A stretch of 64,000 nucleotides of DNA from Rhodoferax potami (GCF_032193805.1 NZ_JAVBIK010000001.1:2563001-2627000), one strand, 5' to 3'; counted from the stretch's first letter, positions 27,095-36,762 are shown. A program made the numbers and translations. Notes: generated from the sequence alone by a model not told the origin.

Positions 27095-27571
27095 ATGACG
27101 AATCCGGGTTTTCGCTTTGCGACAGTAGAAGGGCAACAGGTCCACTGGCTTCTCCGGCGGAATTGTTCCGTAACGCCCCTGCAGTTGGTATGGACTTATG
27201 TGGCGCTATGCGTAGTTTCCATTGGAATCGGGCTTTTCTTCTGGTTCCAGGGTGCAACGTTGGTGATTCCATTCGCCTCCTTGGAGTTGATCGCAGTCGG
27301 GCTGGCCTTTTACGTGTACGCGAGGCATTCGACCGACGGAGAGCACATTGCATTGCTGGACAACCGGCTAGTTGTTGAGCTGGAGTGTGGCGGCAAGTTG
27401 GAAAAAGCAGAGTTTCAAAGAGGCTGGGTGAGAGTTGAGCCGCGCGCAAGTGATACTTCGCTGATTGAGTTGTCAGAGCGTGGGCGAACCATTCAGGTCG
27501 GGCGGTACATACGCCCGGAGTTGCGACCGCAACTGGCTAGAGAGATTCGTTCGGCTTTGCGTGCTGCCTGA
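27095..27571 (+). CDS. DUF2244 membrane protein
   Basis: 158 residues with two transmembrane helices (LQLVWTYVALCVVSIGIGLF and VIPFASLELIAVGLAFYVYA) and a C-terminal soluble part ending in VGRYIRPELRPQLAREI. This is the DUF2244 pattern. It sits 56 bp ahead of coxB, its usual place in Burkholderiales cytochrome oxidase clusters, which suggests a role in oxidase expression or assembly. ATG at 27095 is favoured over an upstream GTG three codons earlier. Confidence 0.9.
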   Translation: MTNPGFRFATVEGQQVHWLLRRNCSVTPLQLVWTYVALCVVSIGIGLFFWFQGATLVIPFASLELIAVGLAFYVYARHSTDGEHIALLDNRLVVELECGGKLEKAEFQRGWVRVEPRASDTSLIELSERGRTIQVGRYIRPELRPQLAREIRSALRAA

Positions 27572-27627
27572 GGGCAGGCGTGAATCCGGTGCGGTGAATT
27601 ATTTTGGGGCATCTAAAAGTGAACGAG

Positions 27628-28812
27628 ATGAAGAACACAACGAACAAACTGGCTTCAATGCTGTGGACTGCCGGTGCTTTTGCCGGGACATCCCTCTTGA
27701 CGCAAGCACATGCTGTGAATGATTTGCCGGGCGGCCCAGCTGTTAATCAGCTGAATCTCGCTCCCGCGGTCACCAAAATTGCCCAAGAGCAGCAATGGCT
27801 TCACTGGTTCATGTTGATCGTGTGTTCTGTGATCTTCGTGGCGGTTTTTGCCGTCATGTTCTATTCCATCTGGAAGCACCGCAAGTCGGTGGGTTACAAA
27901 CCCGCTACCTTCCATGAGTCGGTCACAGTTGAAATCATCTGGACGATCGTTCCCTTCGTCATTGTGATTTTGATGGCGCTTCCTGCTACCAAAGTGGTAG
28001 TCGCCATGAAAGACACCACAAATGCTGACTTGACGATCAAAGCCACAGGCATGCAGTGGAAATGGGGTTACGACTACATCAAGGGCGAGGGTGAGGGAAT
28101 CGGCTTCGTGTCCACCTTGGACAGCGACCAGCGCGCCTTGTCAGATGCTGGTGGCCCCAAGAAAGGCGAGTCCATCGATAACTATTTGTTGAAGGTGGAC
28201 AACCCATTGGTGGTGCCTGTTGACAAGAAGGTCCGCATCATCACCACAGCCAATGACGTGATTCACGCCTTCATGGTTCCTGCATTCGGTATCAAGCAAG
28301 ACGCGATCCCTGGGTTTGTGCGTGACACTTGGTTCCGTGCTGAGAAAACAGGCGACTTCTACGGCCAGTGCGCTGAGCTGTGCGGAAAAGAGCACGCCTA
28401 CATGCCCATCCATGTGAAAGTGCTTTCTGCAGAGGACTACTCCGCTTGGGTTGCCGGCGAGAAGAAGAAGCTTGCTGCGAAAGCAGATGATCCATCTAAA
28501 GTCTGGGCTCTGGATGACATCTCCAGGCGCGGTGAAAAGGTTTATGCCCAGAACTGTGCAGCCTGCCACCAAGCTAATGGCAAAGGCGCTGGCCCCATCA
28601 AGGCTCTGGACGGCGCTGCCGTAGTCCTTGACGCTGACAAGAGTAAACAAATCGCCATTTTGTTGAATGGTCAGAACAACGGCTCAATGCCCGCATGGAA
28701 AACATTGAGCGACACAGACATCGCTGCTGTGATCACTTACACGAAGAACAACTGGTCTAACAAAACCGGTCAGGTTGTGCAGCCCGCCGAAGTGCTGGCT
28801 TTGCGCAAATAA
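27628..28812 (+). CDS. coxB: Cytochrome c oxidase subunit II with fused cytochrome c domain
   Basis: Receives electrons from cytochrome c through CuA. The 394-residue protein has a signal peptide, two helices (FMLIVCSVIFVAVFAVMFYS and IIWTIVPFVIVILMALP), the CuA site GQCAELCGKEHAYMPIHV, then a C-terminal cytochrome c domain with CAACH and the Met in GQNNGSMPAW. The fused haem domain makes it a caa3-like subunit II. ATG at 27628 gives a normal signal peptide; an upstream TTG frame extension is rejected. First structural gene of the oxidase operon. Confidence 0.96.
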   Translation: MKNTTNKLASMLWTAGAFAGTSLLTQAHAVNDLPGGPAVNQLNLAPAVTKIAQEQQWLHWFMLIVCSVIFVAVFAVMFYSIWKHRKSVGYKPATFHESVTVEIIWTIVPFVIVILMALPATKVVVAMKDTTNADLTIKATGMQWKWGYDYIKGEGEGIGFVSTLDSDQRALSDAGGPKKGESIDNYLLKVDNPLVVPVDKKVRIITTANDVIHAFMVPAFGIKQDAIPGFVRDTWFRAEKTGDFYGQCAELCGKEHAYMPIHVKVLSAEDYSAWVAGEKKKLAAKADDPSKVWALDDISRRGEKVYAQNCAACHQANGKGAGPIKALDGAAVVLDADKSKQIAILLNGQNNGSMPAWKTLSDTDIAAVITYTKNNWSNKTGQVVQPAEVLALRK

Positions 28813-28853
28813 AGTCTTCAGGCAGAACGTAGAAATTTGAGAAGGACCTCACC

Positions 28854-30470
28854 ATGAGCGCCGTACTAGACCATCACGATCACGCCCACGACGATCACCA
28901 CCATGCCCCTACGGGTTGGCAGCGTTGGGTGTTTGCGACTAACCACAAAGACATTGGTACTTTGTACCTGTTGTTCAGCTTCACAATGCTGATCATCGGC
29001 GGCGTTTTGGCGCTACTGATTCGCGCTGAGTTGTTCCAACCCGGCTTGCAATTGGTCAATCCCGAGTTGTTCAACTCGTTGACAACGATGCACGGCTTGA
29101 TCATGGTGTTCGGCGCCATCATGCCGGGCTTTGTGGGCTTTGCGAACTGGATGATCCCGCTGCAAATCGGTGCATCCGATATGGCCTTTGCCCGCATGAA
29201 TAACTTCAGCTTCTGGCTGATGATTCCTGCCGCGCTGATGCTGGTGTCTTCGTTCTTTATGCCTGGTGGCGCACCTGCTGCTGGCTGGACTTTGTACGCG
29301 CCTTTGACCCTGCAAATGGGACCTTCGATGGATGCCGGTATTTTTGCGATGCACATCCTGGGTGCTTCGTCCATCATGGGCTCGATCAACATCATCGTCA
29401 CCATTTTGAACATGCGCGCTCCTGGCATGACCCTGATGAAGATGCCAATGTTCTGCTGGACATGGTTGATCACTGCCTACTTGCTGATCGCTGTGATGCC
29501 AGTGCTGGCGGGCGCCATCACCATGACATTGACAGACCGTCATTTCGGTACGAGTTTCTTTAACCCCGCCGGTGGTGGTGACCCGGTGATGTACCAGCAT
29601 ATTTTCTGGTTCTTTGGTCACCCTGAGGTGTACATCATGATCTTGCCGGCCTTCGGCATCGTGAGTCAGATCGTTCCTGCTTTTGCACGCAAGAAGCTGT
29701 TTGGTTACGCCTCCATGGTGTACGCCACTTCTTCCATTGCAATCTTGTCGTTCATCGTGTGGGCCCACCACATGTTCACAACCGGCATGCCAGTTACGGG
29801 TCAGCTGTTCTTCATGTATGCGACCATGCTGATCGCCGTCCCTACGGCTGTGAAGATCTTCAACTGGATCGCCACCATGTGGCAGGGTTCGATGACCTTC
29901 GAAACTCCCATGTTGTTTGCTGTGGGCTTCATTTTCGTGTTCACCATGGGCGGATTCACCGGCCTGATTTTGGCCATGGCCCCCATCGACATCCAATTGC
30001 AAGACACTTACTACGTGGTGGCTCACTTCCACTATGTATTGGTGGCGGGCTCTTTGTATGCGATGTTTGCTGGGTTCTACTACTGGGCACCTAAGTGGAC
30101 CGGTGTGATGATCCCTGAGTGGAAAGGCCGTTTGCACTTCTGGTGGTCGCTGATCGCGTTCAACGTGACTTTCTTCCCGATGCACTTCTTGGGTCTTGCA
30201 GGTATGCCACGCCGCTATGCGGACTACCCGATGCAGTTCGCTGATTTCAACATGATTGCGTCCATTGGCTCCTTTGCCTTCGGTTTGGCGCAGGTGTACT
30301 TCTTCTTTGGTATCGTGCTGCCTGCCATGTTGGGCAAAGGCGAAAAAGCGCCCCAGAAACCTTGGGAAGCTGCCGAAGGACTGGAGTGGGAAGTACCTTC
30401 TCCTGCTCCATTCCACACTTTTGAAAACCCACCCAAATTGGACGCTACTGCGACCAAGGTGATCGGCTAA
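28854..30470 (+). CDS. ctaD: Cytochrome c oxidase subunit I (aa3 type)
   Basis: A 538-residue haem-copper subunit. Haem ligands and CuB histidines lie in [45 protein letters not shown] and [15 protein letters not shown]. The Glu of the D-channel (GHPEVY) and the Tyr of the active site are present, so this is an A-type oxidase. Its TAA overlaps the ATG of the next small gene (TAATG). Confidence 0.98.
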   Translation: MSAVLDHHDHAHDDHHHAPTGWQRWVFATNHKDIGTLYLLFSFTMLIIGGVLALLIRAELFQPGLQLVNPELFNSLTTMHGLIMVFGAIMPGFVGFANWMIPLQIGASDMAFARMNNFSFWLMIPAALMLVSSFFMPGGAPAAGWTLYAPLTLQMGPSMDAGIFAMHILGASSIMGSINIIVTILNMRAPGMTLMKMPMFCWTWLITAYLLIAVMPVLAGAITMTLTDRHFGTSFFNPAGGGDPVMYQHIFWFFGHPEVYIMILPAFGIVSQIVPAFARKKLFGYASMVYATSSIAILSFIVWAHHMFTTGMPVTGQLFFMYATMLIAVPTAVKIFNWIATMWQGSMTFETPMLFAVGFIFVFTMGGFTGLILAMAPIDIQLQDTYYVVAHFHYVLVAGSLYAMFAGFYYWAPKWTGVMIPEWKGRLHFWWSLIAFNVTFFPMHFLGLAGMPRRYADYPMQFADFNMIASIGSFAFGLAQVYFFFGIVLPAMLGKGEKAPQKPWEAAEGLEWEVPSPAPFHTFENPPKLDATATKVIG

Positions 30471-30586
30471 TGTCTGAGCCTACCAATCAGAAGAAGGCGA
30501 ACGCACGATTGGGGCTGATTCTGGCCTCTGTGGCGGCCGTTTTCTTCCTCGGGTTCATGGCCAAAATGATCTTGTTGGGGAAGTAG
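30470..30586 (+). CDS. Cytochrome oxidase small assembly protein (38 residues)
   Basis: A 38-residue single-helix protein (starts [15 protein letters not shown], membrane segment LILASVAAVFFLGFMAKMIL). The ATG overlaps the ctaD stop and the TAG is 1 bp before ctaG. Such a small gene at this place is widespread in Burkholderiales and is annotated as a small oxidase assembly protein. The function is inferred from position. Confidence 0.85.
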   Translation: MSEPTNQKKANARLGLILASVAAVFFLGFMAKMILLGK

Positions 30587-30587
30587 C

Positions 30588-31184
30588 ATGGCCAATGTCC
30601 GCGCAAACCGGAAAATGATGGGCAAGCTGGCGGTGATCACTGTCAGCATGTTCGCCTTCGGTTATGCGTTGGTGCCTTTGTATCAAGCCATTTGTGAGAT
30701 GACCGGGATCAATATCTTGGCCCTCGGTGAACAAGTGATCATGGGTAAAAAGGCCCCGCCGGTGAATTCGCAGGTGGACACCTCCAGGAGCATCACCGTC
30801 GAGTTCGACGCCAACTCCCGTGGGCCGTGGGAGTTTCGCCCAGCTCAGCGATCCATGGTCGTTCACCCCGGCGAAATGACCACCGTGGTCTATGAATTCC
30901 AGAACGTGCAAAACCGCCGGATGTCAGCACAAGCTATCCCCAGCTACGCACCGATGCAAGCCTCTGCGCATTTCAACAAGCTGGAGTGCTTCTGCTTCAG
31001 TCAGTACACCCTGGAGCCAGGTGAGAAGAAGTCGTGGCCGGTAGTTTTTGTCATTGATCCCAAACTGTCGAAAGACGTGACGACGATTACTCTGTCGTAT
31101 ACCTTTTTTGAAGTCGGTGGAAAGACGCCCCCGGCACCCGTGGCGGTGGTGAAGCCTTCGCTTGATGAGTCTGCAGGTTCCTGA
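30588..31184 (+). CDS. ctaG: Cytochrome c oxidase assembly protein CtaG/Cox11
   Basis: Delivers copper to CuB of subunit I. The 198-residue protein has an N-terminal membrane anchor (LAVITVSMFAFGYALVPLYQAIC) and a periplasmic domain with the copper motif ECFCFSQYTLEPGE. The stop codon overlaps the ATG of the DUF2970 gene (TGATG). Confidence 0.96.
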   Translation: MANVRANRKMMGKLAVITVSMFAFGYALVPLYQAICEMTGINILALGEQVIMGKKAPPVNSQVDTSRSITVEFDANSRGPWEFRPAQRSMVVHPGEMTTVVYEFQNVQNRRMSAQAIPSYAPMQASAHFNKLECFCFSQYTLEPGEKKSWPVVFVIDPKLSKDVTTITLSYTFFEVGGKTPPAPVAVVKPSLDESAGS

Positions 31185-31393
31185 TGGCACAAGAAGCCAC
31201 ATCAGGGAAGGTGTCGTTTCTAACCAGTGTGAAGCTGGTGGCTTGGTCTTTTTTGGGGATTCGCAGTAGCAAAGGTTATCGCGATGATCTGTCCAAGGTG
31301 AACCCTTTGCATGTGGTGCTCGTGGGTTTGATAGCCGCCGTGTTTTTGGTGGTAGGGCTGATCAGTCTAGCGAAGTGGGTGGTGGGAGCTTAA
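31184..31393 (+). CDS. DUF2970 small membrane protein
   Basis: 69 residues, one C-terminal helix (HVVLVGLIAAVFLVVGLISLAKW) and the typical SVKLVAWSFLGIRSSKGYRDDL sequence of DUF2970. Found between ctaG and ctaE in Burkholderiales. Role unknown; presumably oxidase assembly. Confidence 0.9.
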   Translation: MAQEATSGKVSFLTSVKLVAWSFLGIRSSKGYRDDLSKVNPLHVVLVGLIAAVFLVVGLISLAKWVVGA

Positions 31394-31445
31394 GCGTGCA
31401 CCACCTCAGTGTAAAGATTCGGATTTGAGAAGAAATGGAGAAGAA

Positions 31446-32327
31446 ATGAGCTCAGCGACACACGGCACAACGCCTTATTACTTTGTGCCCGGCCCCTCCC
31501 GTCACCCTGTGATGGCGTCGGCCGGTTTGTTCTTCGTGATTCTCGGCGCTGGTCAGTGGATCAACGGTTCTGCTTGGGGCAAATACTCGTTGATGCTGGG
31601 TATGGTCTGGTGGCTGTTCGTTCTGTACCAATGGTTCCGTGATGCCGTCATGGAGAGTGAAGGCGGCCAATACGGCCGGAAGATTGACATCTCTTACCGC
31701 TGGAGTATGAGCTGGTTCATTTTTTCCGAAGTCATGTTCTTCGGCGCCTTCTTTACTGCACTCTGGTGGGCACGTTCACATTCGGTGCCTGCGCTTGGTA
31801 GCTTGGAAAATTCCTTGCTTTGGCCCGATTTCAAGGCTGTCTGGCCTAGTGTCGCTGCTGGCATGACCGCTTCTCCCGGCGGCATCGTCGAACCGTTTAC
31901 CACCATGGGTCCTTTCTGGCTGCCTACGATCAACACGGCACTGTTGTTGACATCGGGCGTCACTTTGACGATCGCTCACCACGCCTTGATTGACGGTAAC
32001 CGTTCTAAAACAATTGGCTTCATGTGGGCCACTGTTTTGTTGGGTGTGACCTTCTTGTTCGTTCAAGGCTACGAGTATTACCACGCATACACCGCTTACA
32101 ACTTGAAGCTTAATTCTGGGGTGTTCGGTTCGACTTTCTACATGCTGACCGGCTTCCACGGTTTCCACGTGCTCGTGGGCATGTTGATGTTGCTGTTCAT
32201 CACATTGCGTTTGCAAAAGGGCCACTTCACCCCCGAGCGCCACTTCGGCTTTGAAGGCGCTGCTTGGTACTGGCACTTTGTGGACGTGGTCTGGTTGGGA
32301 CTCTACGTGCTGGTTTACTGGTTCTGA
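31446..32327 (+). CDS. ctaE: Cytochrome c oxidase subunit III
   Basis: A 293-residue, seven-helix subunit. Signatures are YYFVPGPSRHPVMASAGLFF, RWSMSWFIFSEVMFFGAFF, LTGFHGFHVLVGMLMLL and AAWYWHFVDVVWLGLYVLVY. ATG at 31446 has GGAGAA a few bases upstream; an earlier in-frame start at 31425 adds only seven residues. It ends the first part of the oxidase operon, followed by a strong terminator. Confidence 0.97.
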   Translation: MSSATHGTTPYYFVPGPSRHPVMASAGLFFVILGAGQWINGSAWGKYSLMLGMVWWLFVLYQWFRDAVMESEGGQYGRKIDISYRWSMSWFIFSEVMFFGAFFTALWWARSHSVPALGSLENSLLWPDFKAVWPSVAAGMTASPGGIVEPFTTMGPFWLPTINTALLLTSGVTLTIAHHALIDGNRSKTIGFMWATVLLGVTFLFVQGYEYYHAYTAYNLKLNSGVFGSTFYMLTGFHGFHVLVGMLMLLFITLRLQKGHFTPERHFGFEGAAWYWHFVDVVWLGLYVLVYWF

Positions 32328-32341
32328 TCGTGCACACCAAC

Positions 32342-32369
32342 AAAAAAGGCACCCTCGGGTGCCTTTTTT
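32342..32369 (+). terminator. Terminator after ctaE (probably bidirectional)
   Basis: AAAAAAGGCACC pairs with GGTGCCTTTTTT around a short CTC/TCG loop. It has A and T tracts on both sides, so it can serve ctaE and the convergent DUF2909 gene. Confidence 0.9.
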
Positions 32370-32382
32370 GTTTCAGTCACAA

Positions 32383-32613
32383 TCAGCGGCCTTCAGGAAT
32401 ACCTGTCGGATGGATGTAGCCCAGCTTCCAAGCCACCAAAATACAAAGAAATAAGAATACGGATACACCGACACGCAAGCCCAAGGCGCGGGCCATATTT
32501 TTCGATTTTGCGTGCTGGGAATTTCCGCCGCGCAACATGAAATAGAGGGCGGCTCCCAAGCTACCCAGAATTGCAACAAAGGCCAAAATTGCGAGATAGG
32601 TCATGAAAGGCAT
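32383..32613 (-). CDS. DUF2909 twin-transmembrane protein
   Basis: 76 residues with two helices (YLAILAFVAILGSLGAALYFML and RVGVSVFLFLCILVAWKLGYI) and the basic linker SKNMARALGLR, the DUF2909 pattern. It is found opposite to SURF1 in Burkholderiales oxidase clusters. The start may be 32613 or the ATG at 32604. Only 6 bp separate its start from the GTG of SURF1. Confidence 0.88.
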   Translation of the reverse strand: MPFMTYLAILAFVAILGSLGAALYFMLRGGNSQHAKSKNMARALGLRVGVSVFLFLCILVAWKLGYIHPTGIPEGR

Positions 32614-32619
32614 TATTAC

Positions 32620-33356
32620 GTGAATAGGAATACGCGCTGGTGGACGATGGCAATAGCCGCTTTTCTGTCTGCTGCGCTGACACTATCGCTTGGCTTTTGG
32701 CAGTTGCGTCGTGCGGCCGAGAAGCAGGATTTTGTCCGTGCAATGCAAGTCGCCCAAAACGCCCCCCCCTTGTCGGTGACGATTGGATCAAGGACAAAGG
32801 CCCCTCGTCTGTATTGCATCGATCGGTTCAGCTACGCGGGCAATGGATCGCTGACCGTACCGTTTTTTTGGATAACCGGCAGATGAATGCCAAGGTCGGG
32901 TTTTATGTCCTTACGCCTTTGCGTATACAGAACACCGACACGGTGGTTATGGTCCAGCGTGGCTGGGTCCTGCGTAATTTTGTGGATCGTAGCCAACTCC
33001 CGGTGGTCGAGTCACCTGTGGGGTCGGTAGATGTCACCGGCCGAATTGCCTTGCCGCCATCCAAGCTTTATGAGATGGGCGACCCAAGTGTTGGGGCGAT
33101 ACGGCAAAATCTGGACTTGCCGAAATTTCGCTTAGAGACCGGGCTCGCACTTGCGACCCATGTGACGGTAGTTCAAACCGGAGCAGCCTCTGAGGGGCTC
33201 TTGCGAGATTGGCCTGTCGTCAACGCCGGGGTCGAAAAACACCATGGTTATGCAGCGCAGTGGTTTGCACTCACCGCGCTGATTGTCGGACTGTTTGCCT
33301 GGTTTCAATTGCGACGACGCACTTCACTTCCCAAGGATCCTGATTTCCATGTCTAG
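32620..33356 (+). pseudogene. SURF1-family cytochrome oxidase assembly protein, frameshifted
   Basis: SURF1 helps insert haem a into subunit I. The N-terminal part is in one frame (GTG 32620 or ATG 32647; helix MAIAAFLSAALTLSLGFWQL, then RRAAEKQDFVRAMQ). The rest is in another frame (LHRSVQLRGQWIADRTVFLD, VMVQRGWVLRNF, final helix QWFALTALIVGLFAWFQL). The switch falls on a run of eight C at 32762-32769; nine would restore one frame. Both halves are well conserved, so this is a recent mutation, a sequencing error, or slippage. The gene otherwise has normal family length (about 245 residues). Confidence 0.88.
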
Positions 33357-34041
33357 CCCGCAGATTCCTGATGACCGCCCGCTGGGACTGACCGTTCACT
33401 CCTTGCCAGAGCCTTCCGGCGAGCTTCAGACCCGTGCCGTCAATACGCGTGCCGGGCGCTGGCGCATGTTGGCTGTCATGTTGGTATGTGCCGCGCCAGT
33501 GATTGCCTCGTATTTCACTTACTACGTCATCCGGCCCGAAGGGCGTCGCAATTTCGGCGAGTTGATTCAACCGCAGCGACCTTTGCCGGCTGTTGCTGCT
33601 GCCGACTTGCAAGGTGCTCCGGTGCAACTTCCGGCGCTCAAGGGGCAGTGGCTCTTTGTGAGTGTGGCCAGCGGTGCGTGTGAGTCCGCATGCCAACAGC
33701 ATCTCTACCTGCAACGCCAACTGCGCGAGGGTCTGGGGAAAGAGAAAGACCGCCTCGATTGGGTCTGGCTGGTGAAGGATGAGGTGCCAGTATCTGCCGA
33801 ATTGCAGCCTGCACTAAAAGACGCCACCGTACTTCGGGTGCCCAGGGAGGCATTGGCCCAGTGGCTGCAGGCAGAGCCGGGCCGCCAGCTGGAAGATCAT
33901 TTGTATCTGGTGGACCCTTTAGGCAACTGGATGATGCGTTTCCCTGCGGGCTTGAACGCGGAAACAGCGCTCAAGGTCAAGCGTGATTTAGACCGTTTGA
34001 TGCGCGCCGCCCAGTTCTGGGATCGTGCAGGGCGCGAATAG
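33349..34041 (+). CDS. Membrane-anchored Sco/thioredoxin-like protein in the oxidase cluster
   Basis: 230 residues: a proline-rich cytoplasmic N-terminus, one helix at about 40-61 (MLAVMLVCAAPVIASYFTYYV), then a periplasmic thioredoxin-like domain. C111 and C115 lie in SGACESACQQ, a CxxxC like the copper site of Sco proteins, and a late EDHLYLVDPLGNWMMRFP aligns with the Sco His region. Usually annotated as hypothetical in these clusters. A copper or thiol role is inferred. ATG at 33349 overlaps the SURF1 stop by 8 bp. Confidence 0.8.
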   Translation: MSSPQIPDDRPLGLTVHSLPEPSGELQTRAVNTRAGRWRMLAVMLVCAAPVIASYFTYYVIRPEGRRNFGELIQPQRPLPAVAAADLQGAPVQLPALKGQWLFVSVASGACESACQQHLYLQRQLREGLGKEKDRLDWVWLVKDEVPVSAELQPALKDATVLRVPREALAQWLQAEPGRQLEDHLYLVDPLGNWMMRFPAGLNAETALKVKRDLDRLMRAAQFWDRAGRE

Positions 34042-34049
34042 GTATTACC

Positions 34050-35174
34050 ATGGAAACAAGCTTGTACGACTTGAGCCCGCTCTTGCGGGTACTGGTGATC
34101 GGCGCCTTGATAGCCAGCGTGCCCGCACTATGGGTCTATCTGCGCCACCGGGGTGGCACCGGCCCGAGCCGCTACCAGGCGTTGGTCGCGGTGACTCTGT
34201 TCCTCACCTTCGACCTGGTGCTATTTGGCGCATTTACGCGGCTGACGGACAGCGGACTCGGGTGCCCTGACTGGCCCGGTTGCTACGGCAATGCCAGCCC
34301 CCTGGGCGCCAAACATGACATCGCCATGGCGCAGTCCCTATTGCCCGAGGGCCCTGTGACACACGGAAAAGCCTGGATCGAAATGGTCCACCGCTATATG
34401 GCAACCGGCGTGGGCGCTTTGATTACGCTGATGACTGTCTGGGCCTGGCGGAGCTATAAGCGTTCGCCGTCGACCTCCTTGAACCCATGGTGGCCGACGG
34501 TTACGCTGGTGTGGGTCTGTGTGCAGGGCGCTTTTGGTGCCTTGACGGTCACCATGAAGCTTTTTCCTGCGATCGTCAGTTTGCACTTGCTGGGGGGTTA
34601 CACCTTGCTGGCACTGCTCGTGGCGCAAGTGGCCATGGGGCAGCCCAAGAGTGTGCTGTTCACCCGCAGCCGGAAGTTGCCGCGTTCTTATGTGGTCTGG
34701 ACCGTAGCTGGCCTTGCCCTGTTGGTGCTTCAGGCGGCATCGGGTGCATGGGTCAGCACCAACTACGCGGTTTTGGCCTGTACCGAATTCCCGGGGTGCC
34801 AAGGCACGATGTGGCCGCCTATGGACTGGGCTGCCGCCCTCGAGTTTTGGCGCCCCTTGGGGTTGACCGCCGCTGGGGAGTCGCTGAGCTTCCAAGCTCT
34901 CACCGCAATACACATGGGACACCGCATGATGGCGATGCTCACCTTTGCCTTGTTGGGTGCCTTGGCTTGGTATTGGTACCGGCAGCCGGTGCTGAAACGG
35001 CCGACGCTTTGGTTGTGCGCCTTGTTGCTGCTGCAACTAGCCACTGGCTTGAGCAACGTGGTACTCGGCTGGCCCTTGCTGGCCGCCGTCATGCACACAG
35101 GCGGCGCAGGCGCGCTGGTCATGGTGTTAGTGTGGGCGTGGGTCCGGAGCCGCAATGCGGATGCCGCCGGCTGA
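34050..35174 (+). CDS. ctaA: Haem A synthase (CtaA/COX15)
   Basis: Converts haem O to haem A. The 374-residue, eight-helix protein has RLTDSGLGCPDWPGCYG with the paired cysteines, WIEMVHRYMATGVGALI with a haem His, VSLHLLGGYTLLALLV, a second pair in LACTEFPGCQG and AIHMGHRMMAMLTF. It lies 8 bp after the Sco-like gene. Confidence 0.96.
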   Translation: METSLYDLSPLLRVLVIGALIASVPALWVYLRHRGGTGPSRYQALVAVTLFLTFDLVLFGAFTRLTDSGLGCPDWPGCYGNASPLGAKHDIAMAQSLLPEGPVTHGKAWIEMVHRYMATGVGALITLMTVWAWRSYKRSPSTSLNPWWPTVTLVWVCVQGAFGALTVTMKLFPAIVSLHLLGGYTLLALLVAQVAMGQPKSVLFTRSRKLPRSYVVWTVAGLALLVLQAASGAWVSTNYAVLACTEFPGCQGTMWPPMDWAAALEFWRPLGLTAAGESLSFQALTAIHMGHRMMAMLTFALLGALAWYWYRQPVLKRPTLWLCALLLLQLATGLSNVVLGWPLLAAVMHTGGAGALVMVLVWAWVRSRNADAAG

Positions 35175-35198
35175 TAGAACAAAAACCAGAGAATCCGA

Positions 35199-36095
35199 AT
35201 GACTGTTGATATGGCCGCTCCCAAGCCCTCTGTGCTGGCGCAATTCCACGCCCTGACGAAGCCCCGTGTGATTCAGCTGATAGTTTTTTGTGCGCTCATC
35301 GGCATGGTGTTGGCTGTGCCGGGCGCGCCGACGGCAGCGCAAGTACTCCATGCCGCGGTAGCTTGCTTTGGTATTTACCTCGTCGCCGGCGCGGCGGCGG
35401 CGTTTAATTGCATCGTGGAAAAAGGCATCGACGCCAAAATGAAGCGCACTGCGTGGCGTCCCACCGCGAGAGGCGAGTTGAGCGACACCCAGACGCTGAT
35501 CTTCTCAGCCATGTTGTGTGCAGCCGGCTCTGCCATCTTGTATCTCTGGGTCAACCCGCTCACCATGTGGCTTACTTTCGCCACCTTTGTCGGCTACGCG
35601 GTGATCTATACCGTGATCCTCAAGCCGCTGACTCCTCAGAACATCGTGATCGGCGGCGCATCGGGGGCCATGCCACCCGTGTTGGGTTGGTCGGCCATGA
35701 CCGGGGATGTCGGCCCTGAAGCCCTGATTCTGTTTTTGATCATCTTCTTGTGGACACCTCCGCACTTTTGGGCCTTGGCCTTGTACCGGGTCGAGGACTA
35801 CCGCAAGTCGGGGCTGCCGATGTTGCCCGTCACCCATGGCAGCGAGTTCACCCGCCTGCAAATCCTGCTCTACACCTTCATGCTGCTGGCTGCGTGCTTG
35901 TTGCCTTTTGTGTACGGCATGAGCAGCTGGTTGTATCTGGTGGTGGCGGTGGGCCTGAGTCTGGGTTTTTGCTGGTACGCGGTGCGACTGCTGCGCAATT
36001 ACTCGGATGAGCTGGCGCGTGCCACCTTTCGCTTTTCGCTCATTCACCTGAGTGTGTTGTTTGCGGCCTTGCTGCTGGATCATTACTTACTATGA
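35199..36095 (+). CDS. ctaB: Haem O synthase (protohaem IX farnesyltransferase)
   Basis: A 298-residue UbiA-type prenyltransferase with about nine helices. The N-terminus has [18 protein letters not shown]; the Asp-rich region is [20 protein letters not shown], and the second motif [21 protein letters not shown] is typical. It supplies haem O to CtaA. The stop overlaps the start of sco (ATGA). Confidence 0.97.
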   Translation: MTVDMAAPKPSVLAQFHALTKPRVIQLIVFCALIGMVLAVPGAPTAAQVLHAAVACFGIYLVAGAAAAFNCIVEKGIDAKMKRTAWRPTARGELSDTQTLIFSAMLCAAGSAILYLWVNPLTMWLTFATFVGYAVIYTVILKPLTPQNIVIGGASGAMPPVLGWSAMTGDVGPEALILFLIIFLWTPPHFWALALYRVEDYRKSGLPMLPVTHGSEFTRLQILLYTFMLLAACLLPFVYGMSSWLYLVVAVGLSLGFCWYAVRLLRNYSDELARATFRFSLIHLSVLFAALLLDHYLL

Positions 36096-36697
36096 AAAAA
36101 CGTTCTGCTATCCGTTTGATAGCTACCGGCGCACTATTTGCGGGCGTTGGTGGCTTGTTGAGTGCTTGCACTGAGTCCAAGCCCCAGTTTTCGTCGGTGG
36201 ATGTGACCGGCGTGACCTACGCCAAAGACTTTGAGCTCACCGACCACAATGGGCAGGTACGCCGCCTCGGAGACTTCAAAGGCAAGATCGTGGTGATGTT
36301 TTTTGGCTTCACCCAGTGCCCTGACGTGTGCCCGACCTCCATGACGGAGTTGGCCGAAGTCAAAAAAGCGCTGGGGGCCGATGGGGACAAGTTGCAAGGC
36401 CTCTTTGTGACCGTGGACCCCGCGCGCGATACGCCCGAGGTGCTCAAGGGCTACATGGAGAACTTTGACCCCACCTTCCTTGCGCTCTACACCACGCCCG
36501 ATAAGCTGGCCGCATTGGCGAAAGATTTCAAGGTGTATTACAAGCGTGTCGATGGGCAAACCCCGACCAGCTACACCATGGACCACTCCGCCGGTAGCTA
36601 CATCTATGACACCAAAGGCAACCTCCGCTTGTTCACCCGCTATGGCAGCGGGGCGAAGGTGCTCGCAGCCGATATTCAGCAGTTGCTGAAGTCCTGA
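36092..36697 (+). CDS. Sco1/SenC-family copper chaperone lipoprotein
   Basis: Copper delivery to CuA of subunit II. 201 residues. The lipobox LSAC places the lipidated Cys at residue 26. The copper site CPDVC is C76/C80 and the His is in [11 protein letters not shown]. The leader sequence [15 protein letters not shown] is coded by DNA (36111-36160) that resembles the interspersed repeat but is diverged. Last gene of the operon. Confidence 0.94.
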   Translation: MKKRSAIRLIATGALFAGVGGLLSACTESKPQFSSVDVTGVTYAKDFELTDHNGQVRRLGDFKGKIVVMFFGFTQCPDVCPTSMTELAEVKKALGADGDKLQGLFVTVDPARDTPEVLKGYMENFDPTFLALYTTPDKLAALAKDFKVYYKRVDGQTPTSYTMDHSAGSYIYDTKGNLRLFTRYGSGAKVLAADIQQLLKS

Positions 36698-36723
36698 GCT
36701 GCTTATTTAGGCGAGCGCCACAT

Positions 36724-36750
36724 GCCCGCCTTGGAGGCGCTCAGGCGGGC
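36724..36750. terminator. Hairpin between sco and the convergent Bug gene
   Basis: GCCCGCCT pairs with AGGCGGGC across an 11-nt loop. It has no T tract, so termination is only suggested by its place between two convergent genes. Confidence 0.4.
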
Positions 36751-36762
36751 GGTGCTAGCCGC

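Noticed and set aside
29013..30416. 467-codon open frame opposite ctaD
   Set aside because: His/Gln/Arg-rich translation without family features, fully opposite a highly conserved oxidase subunit: a shadow.
32640..32760. Start of SURF1 at an ATG in the downstream frame (32640)
   Set aside because: The N-terminal residues in that frame lack the conserved SURF1 helix, which is in the other frame. The frameshift explanation is better.
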